Source: Nothophaeocryptopus gaeumannii (taxonomy: Eukaryota > Ascomycota > Dothideomycetes > Mycosphaerellales > Mycosphaerellaceae). Taken from it: a stretch of 64,000 bases of DNA. Made by a program: the position numbers and the translations under genes. The number at the start of each line of letters is the position of its first letter. Within the stretch, counting starts at the first letter, position 1. The notes beneath the pieces are model-generated. The model saw only the letters and a list, made by a program, of their open reading frames with translations. It did no database searches and had not been told where the DNA came from. Positions 1 to 10,004 of this stretch are shown piece by piece. The DNA is taken from assembly GCA_031771865.1 (NCBI GenBank), contig JASISA010000002.1, forward strand, positions 62,001 through 126,000, given 5' to 3'.

Positions 1-356
1 TTCTTCGCGATCCATGATGCCGCGACATTGTGATCTCGCTCTTCGAATTTCAGAGGGTCGACTTTCCAGGTTTGCCAGATCTTTCGAGGAAAGAATTTCG
101 GGCGTGACTGGAAGACGGAGGGTGTTATGCCGCTCGTGCCGCCCGAGAGGAAGACAATGAATGCTATTAAGGCGAGCAGAGGTAGTAATGTTCGCTGAAG
201 CTGCTTGGGCACGCCAATCTGTGGTATTGACTGCATCAAGTCCTTGGGATTCTTGGAGCCGAGTTTGATCTTCGATGACCAGGTTGTGTCGGTCTTCTCA
301 TTGTTGCTGTCCGTCGTGGCGGTCGAGGACCACGAGCCCTTGGGTTGGTTCAACAT
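1..356 (-). CDS. OCH1-like alpha-1,6-mannosyltransferase (GT32), N-terminal part, runs off the left edge
   Basis: Reading the minus strand from the ATG at 356 gives 118 codons without a stop before the window ends. The protein has a short cytosolic N-terminus, one hydrophobic segment near residues 64-78 (LLPLLALIAFIVFLS) and then PRKIWQTWKVDPLKFEERD. A type II anchor followed by '(P)-K-IWQ-WK-DP' is the usual beginning of Golgi mannosyltransferases of the OCH1/GT32 family, which extend N-glycan outer chains. The catalytic DXD region lies beyond the edge, so activity cannot be judged. The start is chosen as the first ATG of the open frame. Family assignment is inferred from the anchor and the IWQTWK motif; a related GT32 enzyme such as an inositolphosphoceramide mannosyltransferase is the main alternative. 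Confidence 0.72.
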   Translation of the reverse strand, partial: MLNQPKGSWSSTATTDSNNEKTDTTWSSKIKLGSKNPKDLMQSIPQIGVPKQLQRTLLPLLALIAFIVFLSGGTSGITPSVFQSRPKFFPRKIWQTWKVDPLKFEERDHNVAASWIAK

Positions 357-1437
357 GGGGAGGTGAAATCGCGTAGCAGTGCTGGCAGGAAGGAAATCAA
401 AGTTGAGGGAGCTTCAGGCTGGTATACAACTTCCTCAACGAACGTCATGCAAGATGGCTGCACAGCGTCTCCTCATGACAAGATTTCGAGTGTGGATGTG
501 AAAGAAGGAGCGTAGTCGCGCGAAATGCTACCCGGTCGGATAAGTTCAAAAGCATGTCCACTACGAACTCTGCTAGGCGGTTCGCCCCAGATGGGCGAGA
601 TATGCAGGCAGAGATGGCTGGCTACGGAGGCACATAGTCGGCAGATCTGCCAGTGGTAGCGGAAGACCACTCAAACCCAATGCGGCGGAGGAGCCCTGAC
701 TGCCTCTGGGGTCTCCACCAATGATGGCGCCTCAACGCTGGCTCATTTGATGGCTCGCGTTCAATTGCAAATAGCGCTGTGCAGGGCGTGGCAAGCCAGC
801 ATGATGGTCACATGGATCAAAGATATGCTTCTTATAGAAGTAGTGCTACCGAAAAGATGACGGCTTGTTAACATGAAAGCGCAAAGCAAAACACCGCCGC
901 CGTGCACGCCTCGATGAGAGACAGACAGGCGTCGCTCGGGAAGCCGGATGGGCGCCACGCAAGGCAGCTCTACAGTAGTACTAACAAAGCGCGGTACCGT
1001 CGGCATACAGACGGCGGTGGTGAAACCGAGGCATCTTGCAGGGCTTTCAGTAGGCCAAGATGTACGCAACGCGAGGACGGCAGCGGAGGCTCTGCAGGCA
1101 CGGCACAGATACTGCTTTCCGCAGCAATTCAATATTCGATTTCGCAGAGCTTCACATGTCAGCCAACCGCGGCCTCTAACGTACATTCTACAATGCAACA
1201 ATACGAAGCAAGGTCATTGTTGAGACTTCTGGAATGCATGGGGGCCTCGGCGCTGTCTTGTCTCCTGACGCGGCTGCTATTGGCTTCCTGACCTGGTCTT
1301 GTTCTTCAGGAATTGCGCCGATGGTCATGCCCTGCCAGAGCCGATGTGCGCTACGAAAGATTACAAGTAGCGGCATCCCTTCATGTTTGATAGCATGCTC
1401 TCTGGTCGAACCCAAGAGTCATTTACGCAGGCGGACT

Positions 1438-1469
1438 CGGACTGTGACTGTGACTGTGACTGTGACTGC
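1438..1469. repeat. Hexanucleotide microsatellite (ACTGTG)n
   Basis: About five copies of a six-base unit (phase GACTGT/TGTGAC) in direct head-to-tail order within noncoding DNA. It is almost perfect and therefore probably variable in length between strains. Confidence 0.85.
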
Positions 1470-1738
1470 TGCGTCGTCGCCATCGATCATGATCTAGATG
1501 GCCGAGGCGTTCTTCACGCAAGCAATTCTACACACAACGCCACCAGCATGAAGAAGTGGTTTGCTCGCTCGTAACGGCAAGCCTTCTGGCAGACGCTACT
1601 CCAGATTAGAACTTGCCAGGAACAGTCGGCGGGTTCCGCGCCGCAACTTGGTGATGATCTGGAGTGCTTGGCTTGGCTTGGGAGGAAGCGAAGCGCGGGG
1701 TCAAGACGCTTGGACGCCTCTCCGTCGGCGTTGGGCGT

Positions 1739-1771
1739 GTGGAGTTTCGGTGGAGTTTCGGTGGAGTTTCG
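1739..1771. repeat. Three perfect tandem copies of an 11-base unit
   Basis: The unit GTGGAGTTTCG occurs three times without gaps (1739-1749, 1750-1760, 1761-1771) in the same noncoding stretch. It is not part of any credible coding frame. Confidence 0.85.
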
Positions 1772-2304
1772 ATCGACGCAGGAACCAATTTCTCCTACTT
1801 CCAAGCCCGGCTGACGAACAGCTCTTACCTGAATTCGACCCGTACATTGATTGAATTTGACGCCAACGCGCGCCGAGGCCCGGTTGCTGGCACATGAGTT
1901 GCAGCAGCTACTGTAGCAGCCATGGCCATTACACCAGTGGCTACTCTGTCTACGGGTGCCACTGTGCCAGACTTGCTTCACACTCGCGCCTCAAATCCAA
2001 TAGACCGGCATCCGCCGAGGTCGATCTCTGTCTGATATCCAGCACCCACCACACCGCCACACGCCGTACCAACCTCCCACCCACCGTTTTCACTTGCAGC
2101 TATCAGGCCGGTGGGTCCCTCTGTGTGGAGCTAGGATCGCCATCGCCGCCGTGAACTTCTTTCACTCTTGTCTCCATCAGATGCATGAGCTCTCTCTCCA
2201 TCGCCGCTGACTGTCCTGGGCCTGTTGGCGTAGTCCCCTCGAGCAGCGACAACAGACATTGAGGCCGCTCCCGATTCTGTCTAGCGACCACAGAATCCAG
2301 GAGT

Positions 2305-3969
2305 ATGGGCTTCCACGACAGCGGCCGAGAGCATACCAAGATGAAGGAGGAGCTTTTAGAGCAAGGCGAACTCGAGCAGCAGGTCCGCCTGACGCTCCTC
2401 GCACAAGAAGATGAGCAGCAACAACAGCAGCAACACCGAGAATCCTTTCGACCGGCATTCGTCGACCAGATCCGAGAGCGCGCGAGCAGAATCACCGAGC
2501 CAGTTTCCAAAGCGCTCGCGCCTGTTTCAAAATACCTCGCACCAGCTGCTCAACTAGCAGCACCGTTTGCTGCGGTGTTCAGGCCGCAGTTTCTTCCAAA
2601 AGGCACCTCGAACAAGCCCACAAAACTACGGCGGACAGCATATCTAGATGGCATGCGAGGCTTTGCTGCCTTAATGGTGTACTGCTTGCACCACCAGATG
2701 TGGGCACATGCCTTCGCAGGAGGGAGCATGTATTTGGAAAACACTTGGGGATATGATGGCAACTACTACTTCGGAGCTCTACCCATCGTCCGCACCTTCT
2801 TCTCTGGAGGTCACTTTGCGGTGTCAGTCTTCTTCGTGCTATCTGGATACGTCTTGTGCACGAAGCCTCTGACCTTGATCAACCAAGGAGAGTACACTGC
2901 GCTTGGAGACAACGTTGCGTCCGCGCTGTTCCGCAGATGGCTCCGATTGTATCTTCCTATTCTGGCCGTGACATTCTTCCTCGCAATTGCACCACATGTT
3001 TTTGGAATCTCGACAATTCCATTCAAGACGCAAGGAAACCTCCGGGACGAGATCTGGAAGTGGTACTGCGACTGCAAGAACACTTTCTTCATTTTCGACA
3101 CCGGGAACAGAGTATTGCTTGACTATCATCAGCATGTTTGGTCCATCCCGGTCGAATTCAAGGGCTCCATCACCATCTACACGGCCGTCATGGCCTTCTC
3201 TCGCATGTCACGGACAATGCGATTAGTCTGCGAATGCGCGCTCTGGTGGTACTTCATGTACGTCGTGGACGGCGCTCACTATGCCATGTTCATGGCCGGC
3301 GTCATCATTGCCGATCTAGAGATGTGCGCTGCAGATGACAACCTCCCAAGCTGGATGAAGGCACTGTCAGTCTTTGAGAAGCCAATATTCTACACCATGT
3401 TCATCGCCAGCGTACTACTTGGTGGAATTCCTTCGAACGAGGTCGACATTCAGCACATGCGCAAGAGCCCGGGATGGTATTGGCTATCATTCCTCAAGCC
3501 CCAGGCTGTGTATGACTACAGATGGTTCTTCTTGCACTGGGCAGCTGCCTTCTTGGTCGCCAGCACGCCACACATTAGCTGGCTGAAGCGCTTCTTTGAG
3601 ACTCGCTTTTGCCAGTATCTTGGTCGCGTCTCGTTCATGTTCTACCTGCTCCACGGGCCTGTACTCTGGATTCTGGGAGACAAAATGTACGCAGCAGTGG
3701 GCTGGGTGAACCCATCACACGCTCTGACCCTCCCGGGTTGGTCCAACTGCTTCCCACTTCCGAGATGGGGCCCATTCGGCTTAGAGATCAATTTTATTCT
3801 CCCGAATATCATCCTCCTCCCACTCACGCTCTGGGTTGCGGAAATCGCGACTACACTCATCGATGATCCATCGATCAAGCTCACGCAATGGCTATACAAG
3901 CACATGTTGCCCGCCAAGCCATCGAAGGACTTGGGCGAGAAGGCCGGAAGCCCAAAGACCGACTCATAG
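2305..3969 (+). CDS. Acyltransferase-3 family integral membrane protein
   Basis: A 554-residue uninterrupted frame. After a polar, glutamine-rich N-terminus (QQQQQQ run near residues 34-39) comes RTAYLDGMRGFAALMVYCLHH at about 111-131, the signature start of the acyltransferase-3 (OafA/NodX-type) fold with its first membrane helix and the conserved histidine of the LHH pair. Further features are an FFVLSGYVL segment near 176-184, FRRWLRLYLPIL (the R/RLYP element) near 209-220, WSIPVEFKGS near 280-289 and several later hydrophobic helices ending near residue 520. Such proteins transfer acyl groups from acyl-CoA to membrane or extracellular acceptors such as sugars; the substrate cannot be told from sequence. 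Length and topology fit fungal members. The ATG at 2305 is the first of the frame. No introns are needed. Confidence 0.88.
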   Translation: MGFHDSGREHTKMKEELLEQGELEQQVRLTLLAQEDEQQQQQQHRESFRPAFVDQIRERASRITEPVSKALAPVSKYLAPAAQLAAPFAAVFRPQFLPKGTSNKPTKLRRTAYLDGMRGFAALMVYCLHHQMWAHAFAGGSMYLENTWGYDGNYYFGALPIVRTFFSGGHFAVSVFFVLSGYVLCTKPLTLINQGEYTALGDNVASALFRRWLRLYLPILAVTFFLAIAPHVFGISTIPFKTQGNLRDEIWKWYCDCKNTFFIFDTGNRVLLDYHQHVWSIPVEFKGSITIYTAVMAFSRMSRTMRLVCECALWWYFMYVVDGAHYAMFMAGVIIADLEMCAADDNLPSWMKALSVFEKPIFYTMFIASVLLGGIPSNEVDIQHMRKSPGWYWLSFLKPQAVYDYRWFFLHWAAAFLVASTPHISWLKRFFETRFCQYLGRVSFMFYLLHGPVLWILGDKMYAAVGWVNPSHALTLPGWSNCFPLPRWGPFGLEINFILPNIILLPLTLWVAEIATTLIDDPSIKLTQWLYKHMLPAKPSKDLGEKAGSPKTDS

Positions 3970-4887
3970 AATAGAGGCTTCTTTTGCACACGCCTTATGA
4001 ATTCTAATGACTTTGATCTCGCAAAATTCGTCTCTCTACCACACTTCTCACTCCATCTTCTTGGTACCGCCGAGCAGAGTACCGTGGGTGTCCCAAAATT
4101 GCTGCTTCTCCGTGACACCTCCGCACACGACTTCCGCTATTCATTCAAAGGTTAAGCTTAAGATGCTGCAAGCCAGTATGCTTAGTATGTACGGTGACGG
4201 AACGCTTGTTAAGCTTGTAATTCAACCAATGCAGACAACGGCTCGGCCTTTCCTTTTGCGGGGTCGCTTCGGAGGCGTTCTGTGGCGGCCGGCGAGTCCC
4301 AGGATGCCCTCATTTTGAAGCCGCGAAGATCGTCACACGACAACCTACTTGCCATTCCGTATGCGGGCGTTCATCCTCTGACCGCTTACTTCTATGTGCG
4401 AGTAGCTTTGCGCCGAGGCACTTTGTCTTAGACGGATCTTTGACCTACTGTCGAGAATCCGCCTGCCCTGCGTTTGAGCACTCACGGCTCGGCGCTCGGT
4501 TCTCGACAAGACGGATGTCGACGCCGACATGAACTGTGATAAGCTGGGGTAGCGTGCAACTGAGCATCGTTAGATGCAGAGCGAACAAGCCAATGGCGAA
4601 AGGTCTGCCAGCGCTTCGATCGAGGCCGTCGATATAACGACGGTGAAGCTCTTCCATAGCGCTAGAGAAGTGTTCATGTCATGATCCTAGCATACCGCTT
4701 AGTTCGGTTTAACATCGCGAGGTCGCTGCTGCCGCTGTAGCTTCTTCCATCTGAAGACGGACTACTGTCAGTTTGCTGGTTCATCACAGCATCAGAGGCC
4801 AGGGTATTAAGCGAGCAGGCCACTTACGAGATACGAGGAAACGAGCGGTGTCTGTCTGTTCGTTGTCGACTTTGAAGAATATCAGCC
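3970..4887. other. Gene-free stretch
   Basis: About 0.9 kb with only short overlapping open frames of no recognisable character. It contains the 3' end of the acyltransferase transcript and the presumed promoter of the next gene. Confidence 0.45.
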
Positions 4888-5457
4888 ATGCCGTGGTCAT
4901 CCAACACTGGACGACGTATGTCAGAGAAACATCCAGCGATGGAGAAGGGAAAATGGCGACCAGCGACTCGTGAGCGAGGATGGTCGGATCCTGCTTATGC
5001 TGCTGCCCAGAACAGTAGACGAAAAGGCATGAATAGCAAGTCGTGTCTGGCCTTAATGGCAACTCTTCTCCTGGTCGCCATTGTGACCATCACAACGATG
5101 GGCATGCGACCACACTACACACAGTCAGCAACGGACTACATTCGGAAGTGGAAGTCGAGCGAATCGAAACTTATGGGCCACTGGATCCATTATGAGGAGA
5201 AGAACTTCCCAACATCCAACCCAACGATGCTTGCTGCTACCACTGAAAACTTCGACGAGAGCCTGAGCCACGACTACGACGACTTCGCAGAGAAAGCGAA
5301 TATGGAGCCCTCCGGAGCCAAATTCCGACCTGATATTCTTCCATTATCGCATGATGGGACCGATCCTGGGACGACGAACGAGGAAGCGCCTCAGAGTCCA
5401 CAGGATTTCAAAGTCGCAGTGGATGGGAAGACGCCGAAGGTCGCGCCAGAGACGTAA
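4888..5457 (+). CDS. Hypothetical single-pass membrane protein
   Basis: A 189-residue frame. A basic, polar N-terminus (rich in R/K, residues 1-52) precedes one hydrophobic segment, CLALMATLLLVAIVTITTMG, at about 53-72. The rest is acidic and hydrophilic (DESLSHDYDDFAEK and similar), with no cysteine pairs and no recognised domain. The layout fits a type II membrane protein with a short cytosolic head. I do not recognise a family. An alternative start is the ATG at residue 11 or the one at residue 48 just before the membrane segment, which would make it a signal-anchor protein. Codon use and the absence of stops over 570 bases favour a real gene, but no homologue could be checked. Confidence 0.45.
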   Translation: MPWSSNTGRRMSEKHPAMEKGKWRPATRERGWSDPAYAAAQNSRRKGMNSKSCLALMATLLLVAIVTITTMGMRPHYTQSATDYIRKWKSSESKLMGHWIHYEEKNFPTSNPTMLAATTENFDESLSHDYDDFAEKANMEPSGAKFRPDILPLSHDGTDPGTTNEEAPQSPQDFKVAVDGKTPKVAPET

Positions 5458-5825
5458 AAGTCACCGCGCACGGTATCTGAGTTTGATCGGCCTGCGCTAT
5501 GTGGCTTCCAATATTTCTAAGCCAGCAGTACCTGCACACACCAGCGCCACCTGCAAATGCAAGTAGTTTCCGGCCCGCGTCCAGGATGAGCTTAAGAGGA
5601 AACAGCGCGGAATAGCAGAAGTAATATCGTCAGGGGAGCTTGCGTCGGATGCACTCTCGGGTCTTGATCAGGTTGTATCATTCGATTGCGGGGGACGAGT
5701 CTTCGATATGACGAAAGATGATTGTACGAAACATGGAGTCCAGATGACCCAGACAGTCCGGCGTTGCAAAGCTCGCAGTTGGGGTATTATTCAAGGACCA
5801 AATGTAATATAGCATGCGACAATGC

Positions 5826-6416
5826 TCAATGCTTTACTGTGCTGCAAGATATCGTCGCCTTCCCATTTTTATTCCCGGACTCGCAGACGAGGTTAGTCGA
5901 AGAATCGAACACAAACTCAAAGCTCCCGTTTTTGTTGGCGCTGAAAACGATATTCGCGCTCGAGTTGGTCGGGACGAGGCCAATGCCAGCACTAACCTCC
6001 AAGGTGTCGGGCTGCAAATGGGAAGCTGTCAGAGACTTTCCCACTCAACATGTCCAGTCCGAGATTCGTACCTTGATCGTAAAGCCACCACCAAGACCAA
6101 AGTCTTTTGACCCGGCTTGGAGTCCACCTATGCATCGCAGTCAGTCTTCCTGTCTTCTCGTCGAGGATCAAAACATGCCCCCGTAAGAGACGTCCTGGTG
6201 CCAGTTGATGCCACAGCCGAGACCGATGTCTCCAAACGGGCTCAGCTTTCCAGAAGCTGATGCCGAAGCCTCGCCGCCTGTAGCATTGACCTTCTTATCC
6301 AATGTGCCGATGGCCATCGCATTCTGCGACTCGCGCCGGACTGGTATGTGATCATGAGACGCGACTGCTGCGCTTGCCAGAGCGACAACCGTCAGCACAG
6401 ATGGGACCCGCATCAT
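5826..6416 (-). CDS. Putative small secreted protein, three exons (internal splice uncertain)
   Basis: The ATG at 6416 opens a frame with a clear signal peptide (MMRVPSVLTVVALASAAVAS), followed by a mature part containing GDIGLGCGINW. The frame closes at 6168, but downstream sequence in the right phase reads GGGFTIK, then a good 60-nt intron (6012-6071, GTACGA...TTTGCAG), then PDTLEVSAGIGLVPTNSS and FVFDSSTNLVCESG, ending at 5826. A model with exons 6224-6416, 6072-6127 and 5826-6011 keeps phase and gives 144 residues, but the first donor (GTCTCG at 6223) is weak. The protein has few cysteines and a glycine/serine-rich body; no family is recognised. Secretion is well supported by the leader; the exact exon structure is not. 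Confidence 0.45.
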
Positions 6417-7382
6417 GATCTGGTTGAAATCTAGTTGCTCAGGCTGTATATGGCTTCCGAAAGCGGTATGGAGCGATCTTTAAGTGTTGCTATAAACAGT
6501 GACTGAGGTCGGAATTAGTTTTGCAATCGTGAACGCCGGTGCTCGCGCGAAGGAGGTTCTGGGAACGGGGAGTCGGGCGAGAAGAAGGAGGTGGTGTTTG
6601 AAGGGGTATCCGTTTATCGGGTCTAGGTGTCCTGGTCGTGGTCCCAATGCCATCGGATTCCGAAATTTGAGAACTTGTTCCTGCCGGGAGAGCCTGGCAT
6701 TCTAACCCGGTACCCACGCGCTGTCTTGTTCGGCACTACAATTATATTCATGATGAGGCTCGTGTCCTGGCCAGAGCTCGTCAAAGGGGTCCTGCTACTG
6801 AGTTGTAGTGCGATCTCTGTCGAAGCTGCGAGAAGGGAATTTTTGATGTATCTTCGTACGAGCTCCCGGGTAGTTTGCGGTAATCATGATGATCTGCCTT
6901 GATGATGCGAGTCGTCATCAGGGCGATTTATCGGCACCGTTCAATGGATGGGAAATGGCCCGTGAGAAGCTGGGATGTGTTACTTAGATGTGATCATCTT
7001 CATGAACAGGGTCCAGGGCAGGGAGATGTCACTGTGGGCATCTCGATCAACGTGTTCTCCGGGACATACAATCTCGTTCATCAACGAGTTGCGGTTCGGA
7101 AACGTGCATACGAGCAGCATGAGAGTGAGGTAAGGTCTCGAAGCGTTCTTCGAGACCACCTCGCTTTTGATACATAGCTCATCGACGCCATTGCTCATCG
7201 TGTCTTGACCAAGGCCGCTTATTCTTTTTCGACGACCGGGAGCTCCAGCAGGCTCTCGATCCGCATGAAAGCTGCTTCAGTCGATACAGCTGTCAGATCT
7301 GACCATATCAAGCGCGTTGCCAGGTCTGTCGACCGAGTTTGCAAAGAGCAATATGGTGAGAGCAAGGGATGGGAGCAGGAAA
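6417..7382. other. Gene-free stretch upstream of the secreted-protein gene
   Basis: About 1 kb without a convincing gene. A 50-codon frame at 6750-6902 has a weak leader-like start but nothing else to support it. The rest is noncoding in appearance on both strands. Confidence 0.4.
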
Positions 7383-7601
7383 ATGAAGTCAGCTTTCAGC
7401 GCCTTGGCACTGGCCTCGGTCCTCAACTTCTTGTTGGCAGCTTCTACTCCTCCCCACCACCGCAAAGACCCCAACACATGGTGTCATCTGTCCATTTCAG
7501 TCAGGGAGGGCGTTGAAGATGTTTCGAGGCCTGGACGAAATGCATGTGGCGATGAGTGTGCCAATGTCCTCCCGATAAGACGCGCAGACCGCGCAACCTG
7601 A
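7383..7601 (+). CDS. Candidate small secreted protein, 72 residues
   Basis: Starting at the ATG at 7383 (the second in a longer frame) the product begins MKSAFSALALASVLNFLLAA, a textbook signal peptide, followed by a short mature part with three cysteines (WCHL, and NACGDEC close to the C-terminus). The longer frame beginning at 7317 puts basic residues in front of the leader and is less likely. No domain is recognised. The real gene may contain an intron near the TTTCAG at about 7500, which I could not resolve. The call depends mainly on the leader, so it could be a chance frame next to the decayed transporter. Confidence 0.35.
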   Translation: MKSAFSALALASVLNFLLAASTPPHHRKDPNTWCHLSISVREGVEDVSRPGRNACGDECANVLPIRRADRAT

Positions 7602-7909
7602 TTCGCAAACGACCGCGTTCTCTACCCACATAAGGACGAGAACCAAGACGTAGAAATGGCCAAAACAACATGGAGAGGTAGGGCATAGTCGCATATTGTG
7701 CCGACCGGTCCGGGTTGGCTGGCCCTGGGTCCAATTGATGACCCGTGGGGATACCGCGATGATAGGCCAACGAGCTGGGGAGGACTAGCGACAATGTTGG
7801 TATCAATCTGTGCAACCGAGCATGAAGTGCCCGGGCCGAAGTGGACATTACAAGGACATTGGCGATTTGAGACGGTTTGTAGGATGCGGCATCCGTTTCA
7901 CCTCTCGAT

Positions 7910-9632
7910 ATGGCGGACAACATCAGCGCATCTGGTATCGCAGCCAATGACACGATGGAGAGGAGGAGAAGGCCGGTGTCGAAATAGCTGAAGCGCCATC
8001 AGTCGCCGAAGAATTCATTGCGGGAAAAGTAGCCATTGATACAGTGGAGGCCGAAGCGGAGTATACTGCTGCTGAGTATCAACGGCTGCTATGGAAGATC
8101 GATCTCTGGCTTCTGCCCTTGATGTGGTTCCGCTATGGCACGCAACAAGCAGACAAGGTGTGGACCGCCCCGAGTGAGAAGGTCGTCAACTTCGCTGAGC
8201 TGTTGACGGACAGACTGCGACCAGCGTCATGACTGTTTTTGGCATTCGCGGTGATACTGGCATGAAAAGGCAGGAGTTCTCTAGGTTGACTACCATCTTC
8301 TACGTATGCGAGCGAACACTCTTAACGCAGTCAAATATGACTGAGCACGATGACACAGATCTCGTACCTCGTCGCCGAAGCTCCAGGAAACTACCTCATA
8401 TAAAAGTTCCACATCGGCCGCTTTCTCGGTGTCTGCATTACTATCTGGGGCGTGATTGTCCTTTGCATCGGCTTCGCGCAGAACTGGCCTGAACTGATGG
8501 TCCTTCGAGCCCTGCAAGGCGCCTTCGAATGCACCATATCACCGACCTTCTTGCTCGTCACAGGCGCTTTCTACACAACACGTGAGCATACACTTCGAGC
8601 CGTCATATGGGGTACCGCAAACGCGGGCATGAATGTCATCACTGGCCTCATCAACTATGCCATCGAAGATGCCGTGAACGAGCATCCGTCTGGGCTTGCA
8701 GCATGGAGAGGTATCGCTTGCTACTTAGGAGGCCTCACCATCTTGCTTGGTACATTGGCTTTCTTCGTCCTCGGCACCCCACGAGAAGTCGTGTGGCTAA
8801 GTGACCGGGAGAAGCGCATGGCAGCCGCTCGTGTCGTCTCCAACCGAACGGGATCCGATCGCCAGAAGCATGCAGAGTGGAAAGGGAGCCAAGTCCGCAC
8901 CGCTTTCAAGGACCCGCAGACGTATTTCTTCTTCTTCGTTAACTTCGCGTTTGCGATTCCGAATAGTGGCACTACTACTTTTGGCAACTTGGTGTAGGTA
9001 TACCCGTAGGCATACTCTGCATGGTACGATCTGACGTGCTCATGCAGGTACAAATCCTTTGGCTTCACATCAGAGCAGACCCTGATCAAAGGAACGGATC
9101 TGCAGCATGCTTTCTCGATTGTGTATTCCTTGGTCGCTCGCATTATGTGTTTCAAGTGCAAAAACTTGCGGTTCGGATGGATCCTCTTCTCACTGCTCCC
9201 AGCCTTCAGTGGAATGCTTGCGCTCGCCTTGCGGCCAATGAACGGCCAGCTCTGGACTCGCTCGGGACTCTACTTGATGACAACCACCGGCACGCTACCA
9301 GGCCTTTTGATGTGGACGATGCTCCCCTCAAACGTCGCAGGCAGAACGAAGAAAAGCACTACAGCGACTCTGCTTTCCATCGGCTACTGCGCTGGAAACG
9401 CTACAGGTGCATAGCTTTTCCAAGAGAAAGATGCTCCCGACTACATTCCTGGCCTTACTGGCTGCGCTGTTGTCTACGGACTAGAACTTGGTACTCGTAC
9501 CAGAATAGGAAGAGAGACAAGCCGGTTGCGGATATGGGACTCAGTGCTGAAGACTGTCGTCGTGAGGATTTGTTGAATGCGGAGGAGGATATGACGGATT
9601 ATGAGAATGTGCATTCTAGGTACTCGTTGTGA
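7910..9632 (+). pseudogene. Decayed MFS transporter of the allantoate-permease (DAL5-like) family
   Basis: The remains of an MFS gene can be followed for 1.7 kb. The ATG at 7910 begins MADNISASG, and a one-base shift near 7960 (GGAGAGGAGG region) then leads to AEYQRLLWKIDLWLLPLMWF and YGTQQADK, typical of this family. A plausible intron (about 8157-8210) leads to VFGIRGDTG and FSRLTTIFY, and a second one (about 8304-8357) to YLVAEAPGNYL, directly followed by an in-frame TAA at 8401-8403. Intact-looking helices follow to FAIPNSGTTTFGNLV (8997). After 9051 the frame resumes as FGFTSEQTL but soon diverges, stops at a TAG (9412-9414), and a further shift is needed for the tail. The stop positions replace codons expected to be Met-Gln and Gln, that is G-to-A and C-to-T changes. 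DAL5-type permeases import ureides, small peptides or organic anions; this copy cannot make a full protein. Confidence 0.75.
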
Positions 9633-10004
9633 GTAGGGTACCCCTGGTCTTGGCGAGCAGAGCTGGAGACTTGTGCTTGAAGCGATCGTTTGGTTGAAGG
9701 CCTATACTCAGAGCACATGAGAGATGCACCCAGAACACCGCACAACGAGTATAGCGACAGAACGGCTTTGGAAGTAGAGAAGTACCTACCCGGTCCATTT
9801 CTGACATTGCGGGCAAGACTCGAGACTGATAGCCGTAGGCGAGTAGATAGCGGGCAACTCACAGTCCGGATATCCCGGATTGTAAGTCTTTGGCTAGCAG
9901 GCTAGGGTTCACTCGACTCGTCCTGTTTCTACTGCTATTGCCTTGTTTGAAACAGCTCGGCATCTATTGCTACCTCGAGCTCGACATTGGACATAGTCAC
10001 CGTC
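9633..10004. other. Intergenic region, promoter side of the aminotransferase gene
   Basis: Nothing coding is seen in these 370 bases. A run of pyrimidine-rich DNA lies just before the ATG at 10005. Confidence 0.4.

Larger units (their letters stand above)
357..2304. other. Gene-free stretch between two divergent genes
   Basis: About 1.9 kb separate the OCH1-like gene (leftward) from the acyltransferase gene (rightward). I see only short, mutually overlapping open frames without domain-like sequence. The stretch contains two short tandem repeats, listed separately. It presumably carries both promoters. Confidence 0.5.

Noticed and set aside
761..1415. Overlapping frames of 75-146 codons on both strands
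   Set aside because: They overlap each other in opposite directions, have unusual Cys/Arg/His composition and no motif; read as noncoding.
1438..1469. Direct repeats considered as a CRISPR array or centromeric/telomeric repeat
   Set aside because: Units are contiguous six-base microsatellite copies without spacers; the organism is eukaryotic.
5722..6186. 154-codon plus-strand frame
   Set aside because: It is antisense to the better supported secreted-protein exons and has no domain.
6750..6902. 50-codon frame beginning with a leader-like MMRLVSWPELVKG
   Set aside because: The hydrophobic stretch is short and nothing recognisable follows.
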